Positions 33,384 through 44,140 of a stretch of DNA of 64,000 bases are shown here, piece by piece. The DNA lies in assembly GCA_032821775.1 (NCBI GenBank), contig JAVLRN010000003.1, positions 1,178,001-1,242,000 of the forward strand, given 5' to 3'. Within the stretch, counting starts at the first letter, position 1. Each line of letters opens with the position of its first letter. The position numbers and the translations under genes are program-made. The notes under the pieces were generated by a model that was not told where the DNA came from, did no database searches, and was given only the letters and a program-made list of their open reading frames with translations. This DNA is from Sanguinoderma infundibulare (lineage: Eukaryota > Basidiomycota > Agaricomycetes > Polyporales > Polyporaceae).

Positions 33384-34856
33384 CTATACCCGATGTTCCT
33401 CAGGGGGAGAGGCCCAAGAATAGCCCAACGTACTTCCGAAGGCACTGATGACCTGCTCTTCCAACCCCGTCCGCTTCTCCTTGCCAGTACCTTTCTGGAT
33501 CTCGCGCCACGCTCGGATGCTCTCATGCACCTCGCGAGGATTGCTCAGTCCCACCACGACCGGCATGCCGTTCTCCTGTCCCTTCTTGTAGCCATATCCA
33601 ACCGCAAGGTTGGGGAGGCCGCCCTCCCATTGTGCACCCTCCACAATTTCATTGGCCTTCTTCGCGGCCTCCTTCAATTCCGCCGAGGCAGGATGCCAGG
33701 GAGGAGGATTGGGCGTAAGGAGACCCATGCTGAGAGGAGAGGCGGTGACGAGTTGCGTGACCTTCGCGCGCTCGCGGAGCGGTTTGGCGTACGTCGCGAA
33801 CGTGCTGTTGTTGAGGGAAAGGTGGCAGTATGACAGGAGGACGTCCAGCGGCTTGTATGGCGGCGTGTGGAGTACGAGAAGCGCGAGGCGGAGAAGCGTC
33901 GAGAGCGTGTACCCTGTGACCGAGACGGTTAGACGAACGGGTACAAAGGGCGAGAATTCCACCAATGCGTTCTCACCGGTTATCCCGATATGCTTGACCT
34001 TGCCTTCTTCCTGCAGCTTGCGGAGCTCTGCATAGGCATCGAGGATCTTCTGATCGCCCTCGCCCCACACCTTGCCTTCCTGACCCTCGGCGAGGCCGTA
34101 CTCCGCACTCTTCTCGAAGAGTGCGGTTTCTGGATTTCCAGCCTCGATGGATCCCACCGGGGTGCACACGTACTCGACGTCGTGGAGATAGACAGTGTCA
34201 AGGTAGGTGGTGTGGAGCCGCTCCAGGCTGCGTTCGACGCTCTTTCGAATAGTCTCTGGAGAGTAATCGAACTCGGACTGGTTGAGGCCGTACCGGCCGC
34301 ACTTTGTCATCTGTACGTGCAAAACGCGTCACTTGAGCAGCATAGTGACAGGCGGCGGAGGAAAGGCAGCGAAGAAGGGAAGGAAGAAGATGTAGACGTA
34401 CCAGTTTGTATGACGACCGGGGGAAGATTGGCTCGAGGGCCTTGAGGGCAGACCCGAGTACTATCTCCGACGGTCCATAGTAGGGGGACGTGTCGAAAGC
34501 GCTAATGTTGTACCTGCAAGTGGAGTGCCTCAATATGAATGCGCGTGGCATCCAATCGAGCGCATGGGGGACGCACCGAAGAGCCAGGCGTACGGTGCGG
34601 ACCGGGATATCGCTTGCAATCGTATCTTCCGAGTTGTAGTACCCCGAGAAGGTAGCCGCGCCAAGGACGATCTCGGGCAACTCGAGAGGCCCGGACTCCT
34701 TCTTCCCCGTTCTTCAACACATATCGTAGGTTTCGGCGGATGGTGGCGACGCACCAAAGAGAGGCCACCGACAGTCTGGTCTTCCGGGCCGTCCGGGATG
34801 TCTTTGAGAGCAGGTATTGCGAAAACTGGCTGAGGAGAGCCGAGGGGTACGACCAT
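33384..34856 (-). CDS. ARA2: aldo-keto reductase, Ara2-type D-arabinose dehydrogenase
   Basis: An NAD(P)-dependent oxidoreductase with a TIM barrel. Yeast Ara2 oxidises D-arabinose to the lactone used for erythroascorbate. Exon 1 encodes MVVPLGSPQPVFAIPALKDI. The next exons give LPEIVLGAATFSGYYN, YNISAFDTSPYYGPSEIVLG with the catalytic Asp and Tyr region, MTKCGRYGLNQSEFDYSPET with the Lys position, and RLHTTYLDTVYLHDVEYVCT with the catalytic His. LSYCHLSLNNSTFATYA and VVVGLSNPREVHESIRAW complete the barrel and cofactor site. The ITG-FDY-HTTYLD-VYLHDVE pattern matches Ara2 better than other aldo-keto reductases. Start 34856 is inferred from the first in-frame ATG joined by a good GTGCGT donor. 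Confidence 0.87.
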
Positions 34857-35745
34857 TATTGTTCGATGGACCTGGCTTTGGCGCTGTACGTTTCAACGCT
34901 CGGCAATGATAGAGGCGAACAGGAGAGATCTAGGTTGGGCTGCCATCGCTGTGAGGGCCTTTATACCTCCCCAGATGCAGTCGGATGTCGCGATACGGCC
35001 ATCCCGATTCGAGCTCACTGGGCAGGTCACAAGTAGTCACGAACAGACCTGCCACGGCAAACCTGGGACAAGTGCCGCCGGGACAATGGTTGCATCCTCC
35101 CACATGATGCCGTACACCAGGCCCGCAGGACCGTCCCAAGACACTTCGTTCCGGTCCTCCCGCTACTATGGTCACTGCGGTATTGTCGTTGCATCTGCTA
35201 GAAGCAGTGTGCGTGCTTTCGATGCACCAAGGTGTGCTTGCATTCTGTTTTGTTGCCATGGACTGTGATTGACGAACTGGCGTTCCAGGTACTGCTTATT
35301 GTGGCAGAAATTGTGGCTATCTACCAAGCATGGGCGCAGAACGCGAAACAACTGTCCAGTTCATGCCCATGCAGGGGTCTCACCGAGATGAGGTATACTA
35401 ACTAGATCCAATATGAGGTATTTACATCCTAACACTAGCTGCCGTGGCGTTCTTTGGCCCGGGATGCTTACACCTGATCAATCGACCTACTAGTATGCCG
35501 ACGTCTCTCAGAAACTACACGTATCCTGAGCATACCATCATTCCCGCTCGTAACGTCTGCATATCCAACCTTTTCTCAGAACCGAGCGCGCGCGTTGCCA
35601 ACGGACATGCAGGATATGCAACTGTAGGCTCCCTGGCTTGTTTCGACACGCGTCGTGCTGGCTCAACAAGATACAGGGTATATAATGACCACGTCCTTCC
35701 AAATGGTGGAGGCAGCCAAGCAGACTTCCTTTCCTCGAGCCGACG
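34857..35745. other. intergenic region
   Basis: Upstream of both the reductase gene and the chitinase pseudogene. I see no gene here. Confidence 0.4.
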
Positions 35746-37203
35746 ATGCGTCCCTCACAGTTCCTCCAATTCGTCCTTTCACTCCTTACGCTCCTCGCTG
35801 CCTCGCGGGCCGGCCCTGAGAACCAACCGTCGCCTCGTACCCCGATAACGCAGAGGTTGGGCGTGGACTTCGTGCGGGCCACATGGTAGGCTTCTTATAA
35901 TCAAGACGTGACCGAGAAAACTCTCGAGTACGACAAGCACAATTTGATATGATACTTCGCGTGGTACGTGGACCAATCCCAGCTTCTGTCGTGGAGATTA
36001 TTGAACGCATTGTAACTGCAGCACGGTTAATCCCAATGACCCAGGAGGCCTCACCCCGGGCGATCCCACCTTGACCCAACGCGGCTCCCAGATTTCGTGA
36101 AGAATGCAAAGGCAAAGGTATGAGAGGACCTCGAAGTGCTTGCTACCACGACGCTCACGACAAGCTCCACAGAATGTCACGGTCTTGGCCACGATCGGGG
36201 GGTTGGAACGGTGGAAACTCCTCTTCCCTGTTGAGGACACCAGACGACCGCGAGACGTTCGCCGACAGTCTCCTCAACTTCTCCACGATATACCAGCTGG
36301 ACGTATAGATATCGAGTACGTCTCCCCCTGATCCTACTGGTGGCGTGTGGCTGATTTCGCCCTACGTTGCAGTTGGGAATACCCTGGCAGGAAAGGCCCC
36401 GGAAATGGGAACGGGACACGGCGAACCTCCTCGAGCTCCTCAAGATCCTCCGTAACAAGACTGAAGAAAACTTCATCCTCACTGCCGCCGTGTCCACCAA
36501 CCCCTGGCTAGGCCCAGACGGGAACCCCTCGACTAACCTGTCCGCGTTCGCCACCGTGCTCGTCTACGTTGCTATCACGAACTACGACATTAACGGCGAG
36601 GTCATGTCCGCGACCGTCTGACCCAACGCACCCCTGCACTCGGGCTGCGGCGGGTCGGGCAACGCCATGTCGTTCGCGGAGTGTGCGGTCGACGCCTGGC
36701 ACAGCGCCGGCTTCCCCCTCGCGCAAGTCGTCCCCGGCGTTCCCTCATACGGACGCGGCTTCAGGGTCTCGCCCAGCGACGCGTTCCTCTCCAACGGATC
36801 GTTCGCCATGAATGTCACCTTCGACAAATCGAACCTGGTCACGGGCGACTGGGACGAGCCGACGAGCCCTGGGGGTACGTTCAGCTTCCTGGGTCTCATC
36901 GACACCAAGAAGTGGCTGAACAAGGACGGGACGCCGGCGAGCGGGATCGCGTACATGTTCCGCGAGTGCTCGCAGACGCCGTACATCTATGACAATGCAA
37001 CGCAGACGATGGTGTCTTTCGACGGCGCGGCGTCGTTCGAGGCGAAAGGGCAGTTTATCCAGGAGAGACAGCTGGCTGGCTATGAGATGTTTGATGCTGG
37101 GGGCGATTACCGTGACATCCTCCTGAATGCTATCGACAAGGGTGTCACATGGCACGACACCGTGAACCTGCATCATGAACGATGCTTGTGCACCCTGCAG
37201 TAA
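35746..37203 (+). pseudogene. decayed GH18 chitinase
   Basis: The start resembles a secreted enzyme: MRPSQFLQFVLSLLTLLAAS is a signal peptide. In that frame there are stops at 35887-35889 (TAG) and 35950-35952 (TGA). Frame changes are needed near 36080, in a run of six G at about 36206-36211 (between VTVLATIGG and GWNGGNSSSLLRTPDD), near 36302 before GIDIE, and near 36400 after WEYPGRKGPGNG. A further stop, TGA at 36619-36621, precedes PNAPLHSGCG. The catalytic region reads DGIDIEWEYPG once repaired in mind; family 18 normally has D-x-x-D-x-D-x-E, so the third acidic residue is Glu. The last 190 residues (36622-37203, AVDAWHSAGFPLAQVVPGVP to the end) remain open. Neighbouring genes are clean, so sequencing error is unlikely to explain all lesions. 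Confidence 0.85.
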
Positions 37204-37565
37204 TATGATACCTTACTTATCATATCATTGGGATACGATTTCATGCACGTACTCGCGCACTTTCGGAAACCCATGGTTACATCCCGACACGAGGCACGCC
37301 AGTTGACTGCCGTGCTCCACGCCGTATCTCAACTTCAAGTACCAGAGCCCACGACAATATATGCAATACTCACTTTCTGAACTGAAGGTTCCAGTATGCC
37401 GAACGTTTGTACGACAAAGCACGCCACCCAGAGCAACCATAGTTCCACCAATGCGTCCCAAGCGGAAAGAAAGGTAATTGGTGGGATTGGAAGCACGGCA
37501 AAAGCTACACGGCTTGCATACTCGTTACTTCCCGAACTCCGAATCTAACCCGAGCCAAATACGGT
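37204..37565. other. convergent 3' flanks
   Basis: Between the chitinase pseudogene and the NDUFA4-like gene. No gene seen. Confidence 0.4.
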
Positions 37566-38066
37566 CTCAGAGCTGCTTCCGTTCCCAGCTGTAAAGTCAC
37601 GCCCAGGCAAGCACGTTCGTCATTCCGAGGGCAAGCGAAGGCGGGAGGCGGAGGGGCGTACTTTTTATCAAACTGGTGGTTCACAGTGAGCATCTTGGTG
37701 TTCTCGTCGGGCTTGATGGTGTTCCAAGGGGTCGGGTTCTCCTTCGTCCAGACGACTGCGTGGCGGGCCCGAGATGAAGCTATGATGAGAAGACGCAGGG
37801 AGGGGAGCGAGACGTACCGTTGGGACCGCGCGCAAGGCGCGTCAGATACCAGCCTGCGCCGACGACGACAACACCGACGATTGCGTAGCTGACCAGAATG
37901 AGCCGGGAGAACCTTGGGCGAGGCGCGGCGGTAGCACTTACATGGGGGTTGCCTGCCAGACAGGTTAGTCGAGTTAGCATGTACTGCACCAGATACCCAG
38001 GAGACCGAAGAGACGGACCTCGACGGCGAACCAGTTCTTCATGAAAGGTGACCTGCGGAACGACAT
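37566..38066 (-). CDS. NDUFA4/COXFA4-like small respiratory-chain subunit
   Basis: Five exons (38066-38019, 37952-37942, 37912-37818, 37755-37662, 37587-37566) give exactly 89 residues plus stop. The protein starts MSFRRSPFMKNWFAVE, has one membrane segment (ILVSYAIVGVVVVGAGWYLT), then RLARGPNVVWTKENPTPWNT, IKPDENTKMLTVNHQFDKNW and ends ERKQL. The matrix-facing NPTPWN and NHQFDK-type motifs match the NDUFA4 (MLRQ) family, single-span inner mitochondrial membrane proteins now assigned to cytochrome c oxidase. Exon 2 is only 11 nt (encoding Ala-Thr-Pro and part of Met) and is needed to keep the frame. The first donor is the weak GTCCGT. The gene is divergent from NOP9. Confidence 0.9.
37942..37952 (-). 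other. 11-nt micro-exon of the NDUFA4-like gene
   Basis: Flanked by CAG on its 5' side and GTAAGT on its 3' side in transcript orientation. Exon 1 ends in phase 0 and exon 3 needs two bases carried over, which 11 nt supplies. Confidence 0.8.
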
Positions 38067-38639
38067 GGCGAACGAGTGGGAGGAAGGACGAGACTGCGAC
38101 GAAAGATGGACGAGGTGGTCGCCGGTCGTGCTTTCGATTTCACCCGACCCAACACCAGCTTTCCCACGGCCGCGCCGGAAGCGACGCGGCACTGGCGACG
38201 CGCCTGGCGGAGAACCTGGCTGAGGCTCGTCCAGTCCAGTCGTCGTGATCTCATTTTCAACCGTTCGTACCATCATCATACCACTCGATAACTCGATGAT
38301 CGATACGAACCCATCGGTGTCTCATCTATATTCCATACTAATGTAAACCATGCCGATTGCAACCTGGCCTCGGTAGAACTGCTCCTTTTTCCATGTCAGA
38401 ATTACCCTGTCCATATAGTTGAGTATCTGGCGGATCCTCGCAGGCAGCAGGTGCATAGAGACTGCTTAGATGCATCCCAGAAACGTCGTTGAACGAGTGA
38501 AGATATGAGCGCTTAAATAGTTTGGACCGTCATGCCGGTCCGAAAGTGTCGGCAGTAATTTGCAACCGACGACAAACTTGCTCTGTTCTTCTTCAGCATC
38601 CAATCCTGAACTGCACTTGCTTGATTTTTACATAGCGCT
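38067..38639. other. divergent promoter region of the NDUFA4-like gene and NOP9
   Basis: No gene supported in this 573-nt stretch. Confidence 0.4.
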
Positions 38640-41600
38640 ATGCCGAGAGAGAACAGGAAAAGAGGCAAGAAGCACAAGAAGAAGGCCGAGGAGGTAGAAC
38701 CCCAGCAAGACTCGCACGCACCGTTCGAGGACCAGGAGGATGAGGCCGGCCCGTCTTGGATAGTGCCTGCAAAGGATAACTCTCCTGTCGACCTCAACGC
38801 ACCTTTCGGATACGTGGATGCGGAGGTCAAAGCTTACTTCCGTACCGTGGACGCACAAATACGCGAATGGCAGGAAAACAAACCAGAGGTGGAGGCAGAC
38901 GAGGATACCGACCCCAACGAAGGTACGTCTGGGGGCTCCTTGTACAATTGCACAGACCATTCATACACTACGCGCAGACCGTCGTTTATTCTTCGTTGCG
39001 GCTCTCAGTGAGATGTCTGGGAAGGAGAAGCAACTTGCCACCGACCCTGATTGCTCCACCATCCTTGAACGGATGGCGTACTCCATGGACGACTTCGTTC
39101 GGCGGGTGTTCGTGGACCGGCTAAGTGGCTCGTGAGTGCATCTATTCGTTGCCTATATGCTGCGCGTCTCACTGATTTCAGACCCTCAGGTTCGAGCAGT
39201 TGAGCAAACATCGGTTTGCTTCGCATGTGGTCCAAACTTTGCTCACTGTTGCTGGCGAAACTGTCGCACGAGAGGTGATCATCGGTGTCATAGCTCTCTG
39301 TTAATGTATGCCTGACGGAATATGCAGTCTCGTGGGATCTTTCCACCTCCACCTGATTCGGAACAGGATGAAGGGGAATTAAGGACGCTAACGCAGTTGG
39401 TTTTGGACGCGTGCGAGGTATGACCCTATCATCGCATCTTATCCACTTGAAGCTAAATCCAGTTTCGCAGGAACTATTGCCTTCCCTTTCGTCACTCATC
39501 ATGGACCCGTTCGCGTCACATGTAGTCCGTGCCCTCCTGTTGCTTCTTGCCCCCGACGCTTTCTCGGCTGAGGACGAGACAAGCGGCGCGTCTAGAAAGT
39601 CTGCACTCTCCCTACGTTCGAAGAAGAGCGCTGCATACAAGGCTCGCCAGGGTTCCATGAAGTCTGTCTTCGCCACGGAAAGCGAAAGCGGTGATCAGGG
39701 TCAAGTCAAGACGGCAAACCGAACGCCGAAAGCGTTCAGGAAAGCGGCCTTTAACCTCGTGTCGACTCTCAGAGAGCAGCTCGCCGAGAACGAGGTCCGA
39801 GCGCTGGCCGCCAATCAGGTGGCCAGTCCTGTCCTACAGGTGCGCGCTGTCGACCACCTTCACATGCCCATGGCGTTCGCTTACTTGCGCTTGCAACGTC
39901 CTCCCTTCTCGCATTAGATGTTCCTTGAGCAGGAGGCGGTCTACGGCGAAGCTGACACGCCAGGATCTCTCATGGACCGTGCACTGGTTGGCATGATCAC
40001 CGCTATCCGTAAGCATTCGTCCGTCCATCTCGTAGTTCGCTACCGCTTAACATGCCCTTACAGATGAGGACCCTGACGCCGGAGTCCCTGAGTCAGACTA
40101 CCTCACAACCCTTCTCCGGGACCCTACCGCCTCGCACCTGCTCGAAACGCTAGTGAGTAGGTCGCCCGAGCAGGTCTTCGACATGATGTGGCGGACGTAC
40201 TTCGCAGGGAAGCTGCCCAAGCTTGCCGTCCACCCCGTTGCGAACTTCGTGGTCTCGAAGGCGATCGAGCGGCTGAACGCCGAGCAACTAGACGCTGCCT
40301 TGGAGGAGCTGCAAGGCGTCGCAGGCAAGATCGTCAGTGAGTACGCCGGCATGGCTGGCAGATGCTGTGTCCCCGTGACTGACACGCCTCTCAGAGAACT
40401 CGAGAACGGGTGTATTGCGGGCGCTGGTAGAGCGGGCGGGTGTCGTACAGTCAAGTATCCATGAGGTTGTTCAGGTAATCCGCACGAATCTGCCGTACCA
40501 TAAGGCGATGCTAATTAAGGCCCTAACAGCTTATCGTCAACGCGTTCGACCTGGATTCCGAACAGGACAAATCGCTACTCGTCCCGTGCATCTTGCGCCT
40601 CAAGCCCTTAGCTGTACCTCACATTCCTTCGTTGTATGTACGCGTTCCTCGCTGACGTCGACAGCAGGAATACCAAAAGGTCGTTGCATCGGATAGCAAG
40701 GAGGAACACAAGGAGGTAGATGGCGAACCCCGTCACAAACGACGGAAAACGGACGATCCGCTGGAACCCAAGGTCCCCGGCGCCGTCCTCCTGCAGTCCA
40801 TGCTCCGTCTACCTTCCCCACACAACGACGTCGTGCTGAACAGGTAGTTCTGTCGTCGCCGTCCGGTGAATGGGTGCTCATATGCTGCGTACAGCTTGCA
40901 GGCAATGAGCCTCGACGACCTGACCCAGATGGCACACCACCCCACGAGCTCCCGCGTGCTCGACGCCGTCCTCGAGTCCGAGACCGTGCCCAGAGCCGCG
41001 AAGCGCAAGTTCGTCATGACCTTCATCGGCCACTACCACGTCCTCGTCGACGACCGCATCGGCAGCCGAGTCGGCGACCGGTGCTGGGCGTCCGCCGATC
41101 CGTACCTCAAGGTTCGTCCTCCCTCTCCCTTTCTCGTTCCCCGGTCCCTCGTCGTCCTCTGTTCCTCTCTGTCTCCATACTGATTTGTCAGTCGGGACGG
41201 AACAAAACAGGAGAAGATCGCGCGGTCGCTGATCCCGCACGAGCACGCCCTCGCCGGCTCCTTCTACGGCAAGTTCTTCGCGCGCAACCTCAGTCTGCAC
41301 GTCCTCCAGCGGGACCCCGAGCGCTGGAAGAGCATGCAGGCCGCCGCGGCCGCCTCCAAGGTTCCAGACCCCGTTGCGGACCCGTCAAAAGTCAAAATCC
41401 AGACCGCGGCGAAGCCCCTTGGGCAGAATGCCCCTCCCGGTATTACGAGACCCGCGGAAAGCTCTGGCGAAACACCGTCGAGGCCGGCTCCGGGGAAAGC
41501 GGACGAGAGGGGTGACAAGGGCAAAGGCAAGCGCAGGACGAAGGCCGAGCCACAGAACGAGATTGACGCGCTGTTCGACGCGACGCTCGGGAAGAAGGTC

Positions 41601-41807
41601 AAGAAGGCCGAGCTGGCTGGTGCCGACAAGGACAATGGCAAGGGCGAAGATGTGGAGAAGCCCCAAAAGACAGGGCCGGAGAGCGTCTTCGACTCCAGGA
41701 AGAAGAGCAAGAAGAGGAAGGATCGGGAGGGGGACCTGGACGACGTCTTGGGTGCTATTCGCTCGGCGCCGAAGGAGGACAAGGGGCCCAAGAAGCGGAA
41801 ACATTAG
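38640..41807 (+). CDS. NOP9: nucleolar pre-rRNA-binding protein Nop9 (Pumilio repeats)
   Basis: Nop9 binds pre-18S rRNA near the 3' end of 18S in the nucleolus and is needed for 40S subunit assembly. The start [20 protein letters not shown] is a basic nuclear and nucleolar signal. Family blocks follow: [40 protein letters not shown], then Pumilio-like repeats, including [98 protein letters not shown] and [20 protein letters not shown]. The C-terminus is Lys-rich and ends GPKKRKH. Many short introns break it. It converges on ENP1 with 227 nt between stop codons. Confidence 0.95.
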
Positions 41808-42034
41808 CTGCCAAGTTCTGGTTTGGGTGCTCAATTGTGATACGCCGGCTGGGAAAAAGTAATGTATGTAGCACACGACATAATACCCATTCGTGCTGAG
41901 GAACCGACTGACGCTGGCAAAGTGGCTCGATGCAAGCCAAAAAAAAATCCGCGACTTGCCCGACACAATGATGATACACAACAGGAACCGCGTAGCGATA
42001 CAACATGAAGCAACAAAAGGATATGAGCTATTTT

Positions 42035-43834
42035 TCACGCCATGGAGATGTCCCCGTCGGCATCGGGGCGTGGCGCGCCGCGCTCGACCGAGTTGACGAG
42101 CTCCCTGCGAACTTCTGGGCTGATCTGCGGATGGGGATTCACGCGGATGACGTCCAGCAGCGCGTCCTTCTGGTCTGGGGTCAGATCTGACGCGTATCTA
42201 CGACGAGCGCAATTTAGCGGTCAAAACGAACGAGTAAGAAATAAGGAGCGGCACGGCGATACCTTTGGCAGAACACAAGGAGGCTCTGATGCCAGAGCAC
42301 GGGGAGCTTCTCGACGTCTCCCGCGCGGCGCGCCTTGTACGTGTTAGAGAGGCGGATGAAGTGGAAGACGAGCGCGTCGACGACCTTGTACGGCAGCGCG
42401 TGCTTCTTGTCGAGCAGGACGCGGATGAAGAGCGAGTTCGCGCCTGGATGCGGTAGGACTCGAGGTTAGCGCGTGCGTCTGATAACGCGGCATGTATGCG
42501 TCTCACCGGCATAGTCCATGTTTGCTAGCCGCATGAGCGCGGCAGCCGAATGGCCGAGGGGGATCTTGACCTTTGCGAGCACGGACGCGACGATTGCGGC
42601 CTCCTGCAAGGTGCAGCCCGTCTATATGCGCGTTGTGACCGTTCAGAACCCGATACATTGAGACGCAAACAAAGATAACTGACACCCAGCAACGGAAATA
42701 CAATGCCCTTGAAGACCGCGCCTGGCTTGTACATTGCGCGCTTCAAGCTCTCGTAATAATGGACGTTGAGCTTGCGGTGGTTTTTGTTCTTCCGCGCTCC
42801 TTCACGGGTCAGGCGGATGTCCTCCCGGATGGCGTCCAACAGCACGACCTCGAGGAAGAGACGCGCCTGCGGTGGCTTCATTTGGGAGATGAATATGCGC
42901 GTCGCGGCGTGGCATGCCTGTGGCGACCAGTTTTCTGGATGGGTGAGGGCGAGTATGCGAGACCATTGCGGGAGCGAAGGAATGATCTTGAACGGTTTTG
43001 GGAGAGGACCGGACTTATACCGGGTCAGCATCTGGCCGACTCTGGACGATCGTCAGGGAGGCGAGACGCGTCAGAGAGGGCGAGGTGCGTACTTACTTTG
43101 TGTAGACGTCGACGACCTTGGGGTCCAGACCGGCAGCCGGGTCGGGGATGCGGTCGGGGTCTGGGGACAACTGTCAACATCAAACCTACCGGAGAAACGT
43201 GCGCAGATGAAACCGTACGAACCACGTCGCTTTTCTGGAACGGCGTCTGGCTTGCCCTGTTCGAGGTTGTCGAGTTTGGAGAAGATGATGTCCGCGAGCG
43301 TTCTCCGCTCGCCGGCATTGGCTGGGAGCATGGCGTCGAGCGCTTTCATGTCATCCTCGTCTACTTCCTGAAGCCGGTGGTCATCAGACTGGGTCATCAA
43401 GGGAAATGTCTTACTCACGATTTCCTCGATCTCTTCGGCGTCCTGGTCCTCGTACCGGTCCAGATCATCGAGGTCGTCGTCATCTGCGGGGACCGGAGCG
43501 CGGGGGACGGAGAAGTCGTCCTCGTCCTCGTCGTCCTCGTCGTCGAGCTCCTTCTCGTCGAGTTCCTCCTGCTGATCGCGGGCGAGCTCGAAGATGCGGC
43601 GTGAGGTTTTCGGGTCGAATATCACCTGTTAAGAAATGAGGAGATTGTTTGGAAGCGTTATTCGCGCCGCGGGCTCACTTCGCCGGCCTCGTCGTCGTCG
43701 TCTTTTGTCTTGGACTTTCTGCGCCGTCCTGGCTGGGATAAGCGGCCGTACTTGGCGTACACCTCGTCCTCGCCGATTTGGACGTGGAGGGGGTCGTGTT
43801 TTGATTTTGCTGCTGGCTTGGGTGCCTTGGGCAT
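42035..43834 (-). CDS. ENP1: bystin/Enp1, 40S ribosome biogenesis factor
   Basis: Enp1 is a component of the 90S and pre-40S particles that is needed for 18S rRNA maturation and export. It starts [20 protein letters not shown] with [20 protein letters not shown]. An acidic stretch follows ([20 protein letters not shown]). The bystin domain shows [91 protein letters not shown] and FFKGI-type [10 protein letters not shown]. It continues with [40 protein letters not shown] and a final [20 protein letters not shown]. All family blocks are present. An in-frame 51-nt intron lies in the acidic region. It is divergent from UXS1. Confidence 0.97.
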
Positions 43835-44140
43835 CGTGTGTCAGATGGAAGCAAGAGGAGTAAGCAGCGGTCAGCAGAATTGGCGAAGAGGCTCGGCGTG
43901 CAGAGCAAAAGTTGGGCGATCTCGATCGGGGCGCGCGAAACCGCACCCGATTCCGCCGTGATGAATCTCGGACGGGAGGCGCGCACTGGCCGAGTCCCTG
44001 ACGCACTTGACTTATAATCGCGCGCGTCGCTGCCTCGGACGGGCTTCTCGTCGTCTCCCTATCTCCTTTCGCCTCTCTCTATCCCCGCACGGCCATTAAA
44101 ACCCCTCGCAGCCCGCCCTGTGCCTTGTCTACCCTCCGCC
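43835..44140. other. shared promoter of ENP1 and UXS1
   Basis: 306 nt between the two divergent start codons. The UXS1 side is pyrimidine-rich. No gene seen. Confidence 0.5.

Noticed and set aside
33384..36000. A possible secondary metabolite or sugar-use cluster around the reductase and chitinase
   Set aside because: Neighbours are housekeeping genes with no shared pathway, no core biosynthetic enzyme and no common regulatory site.
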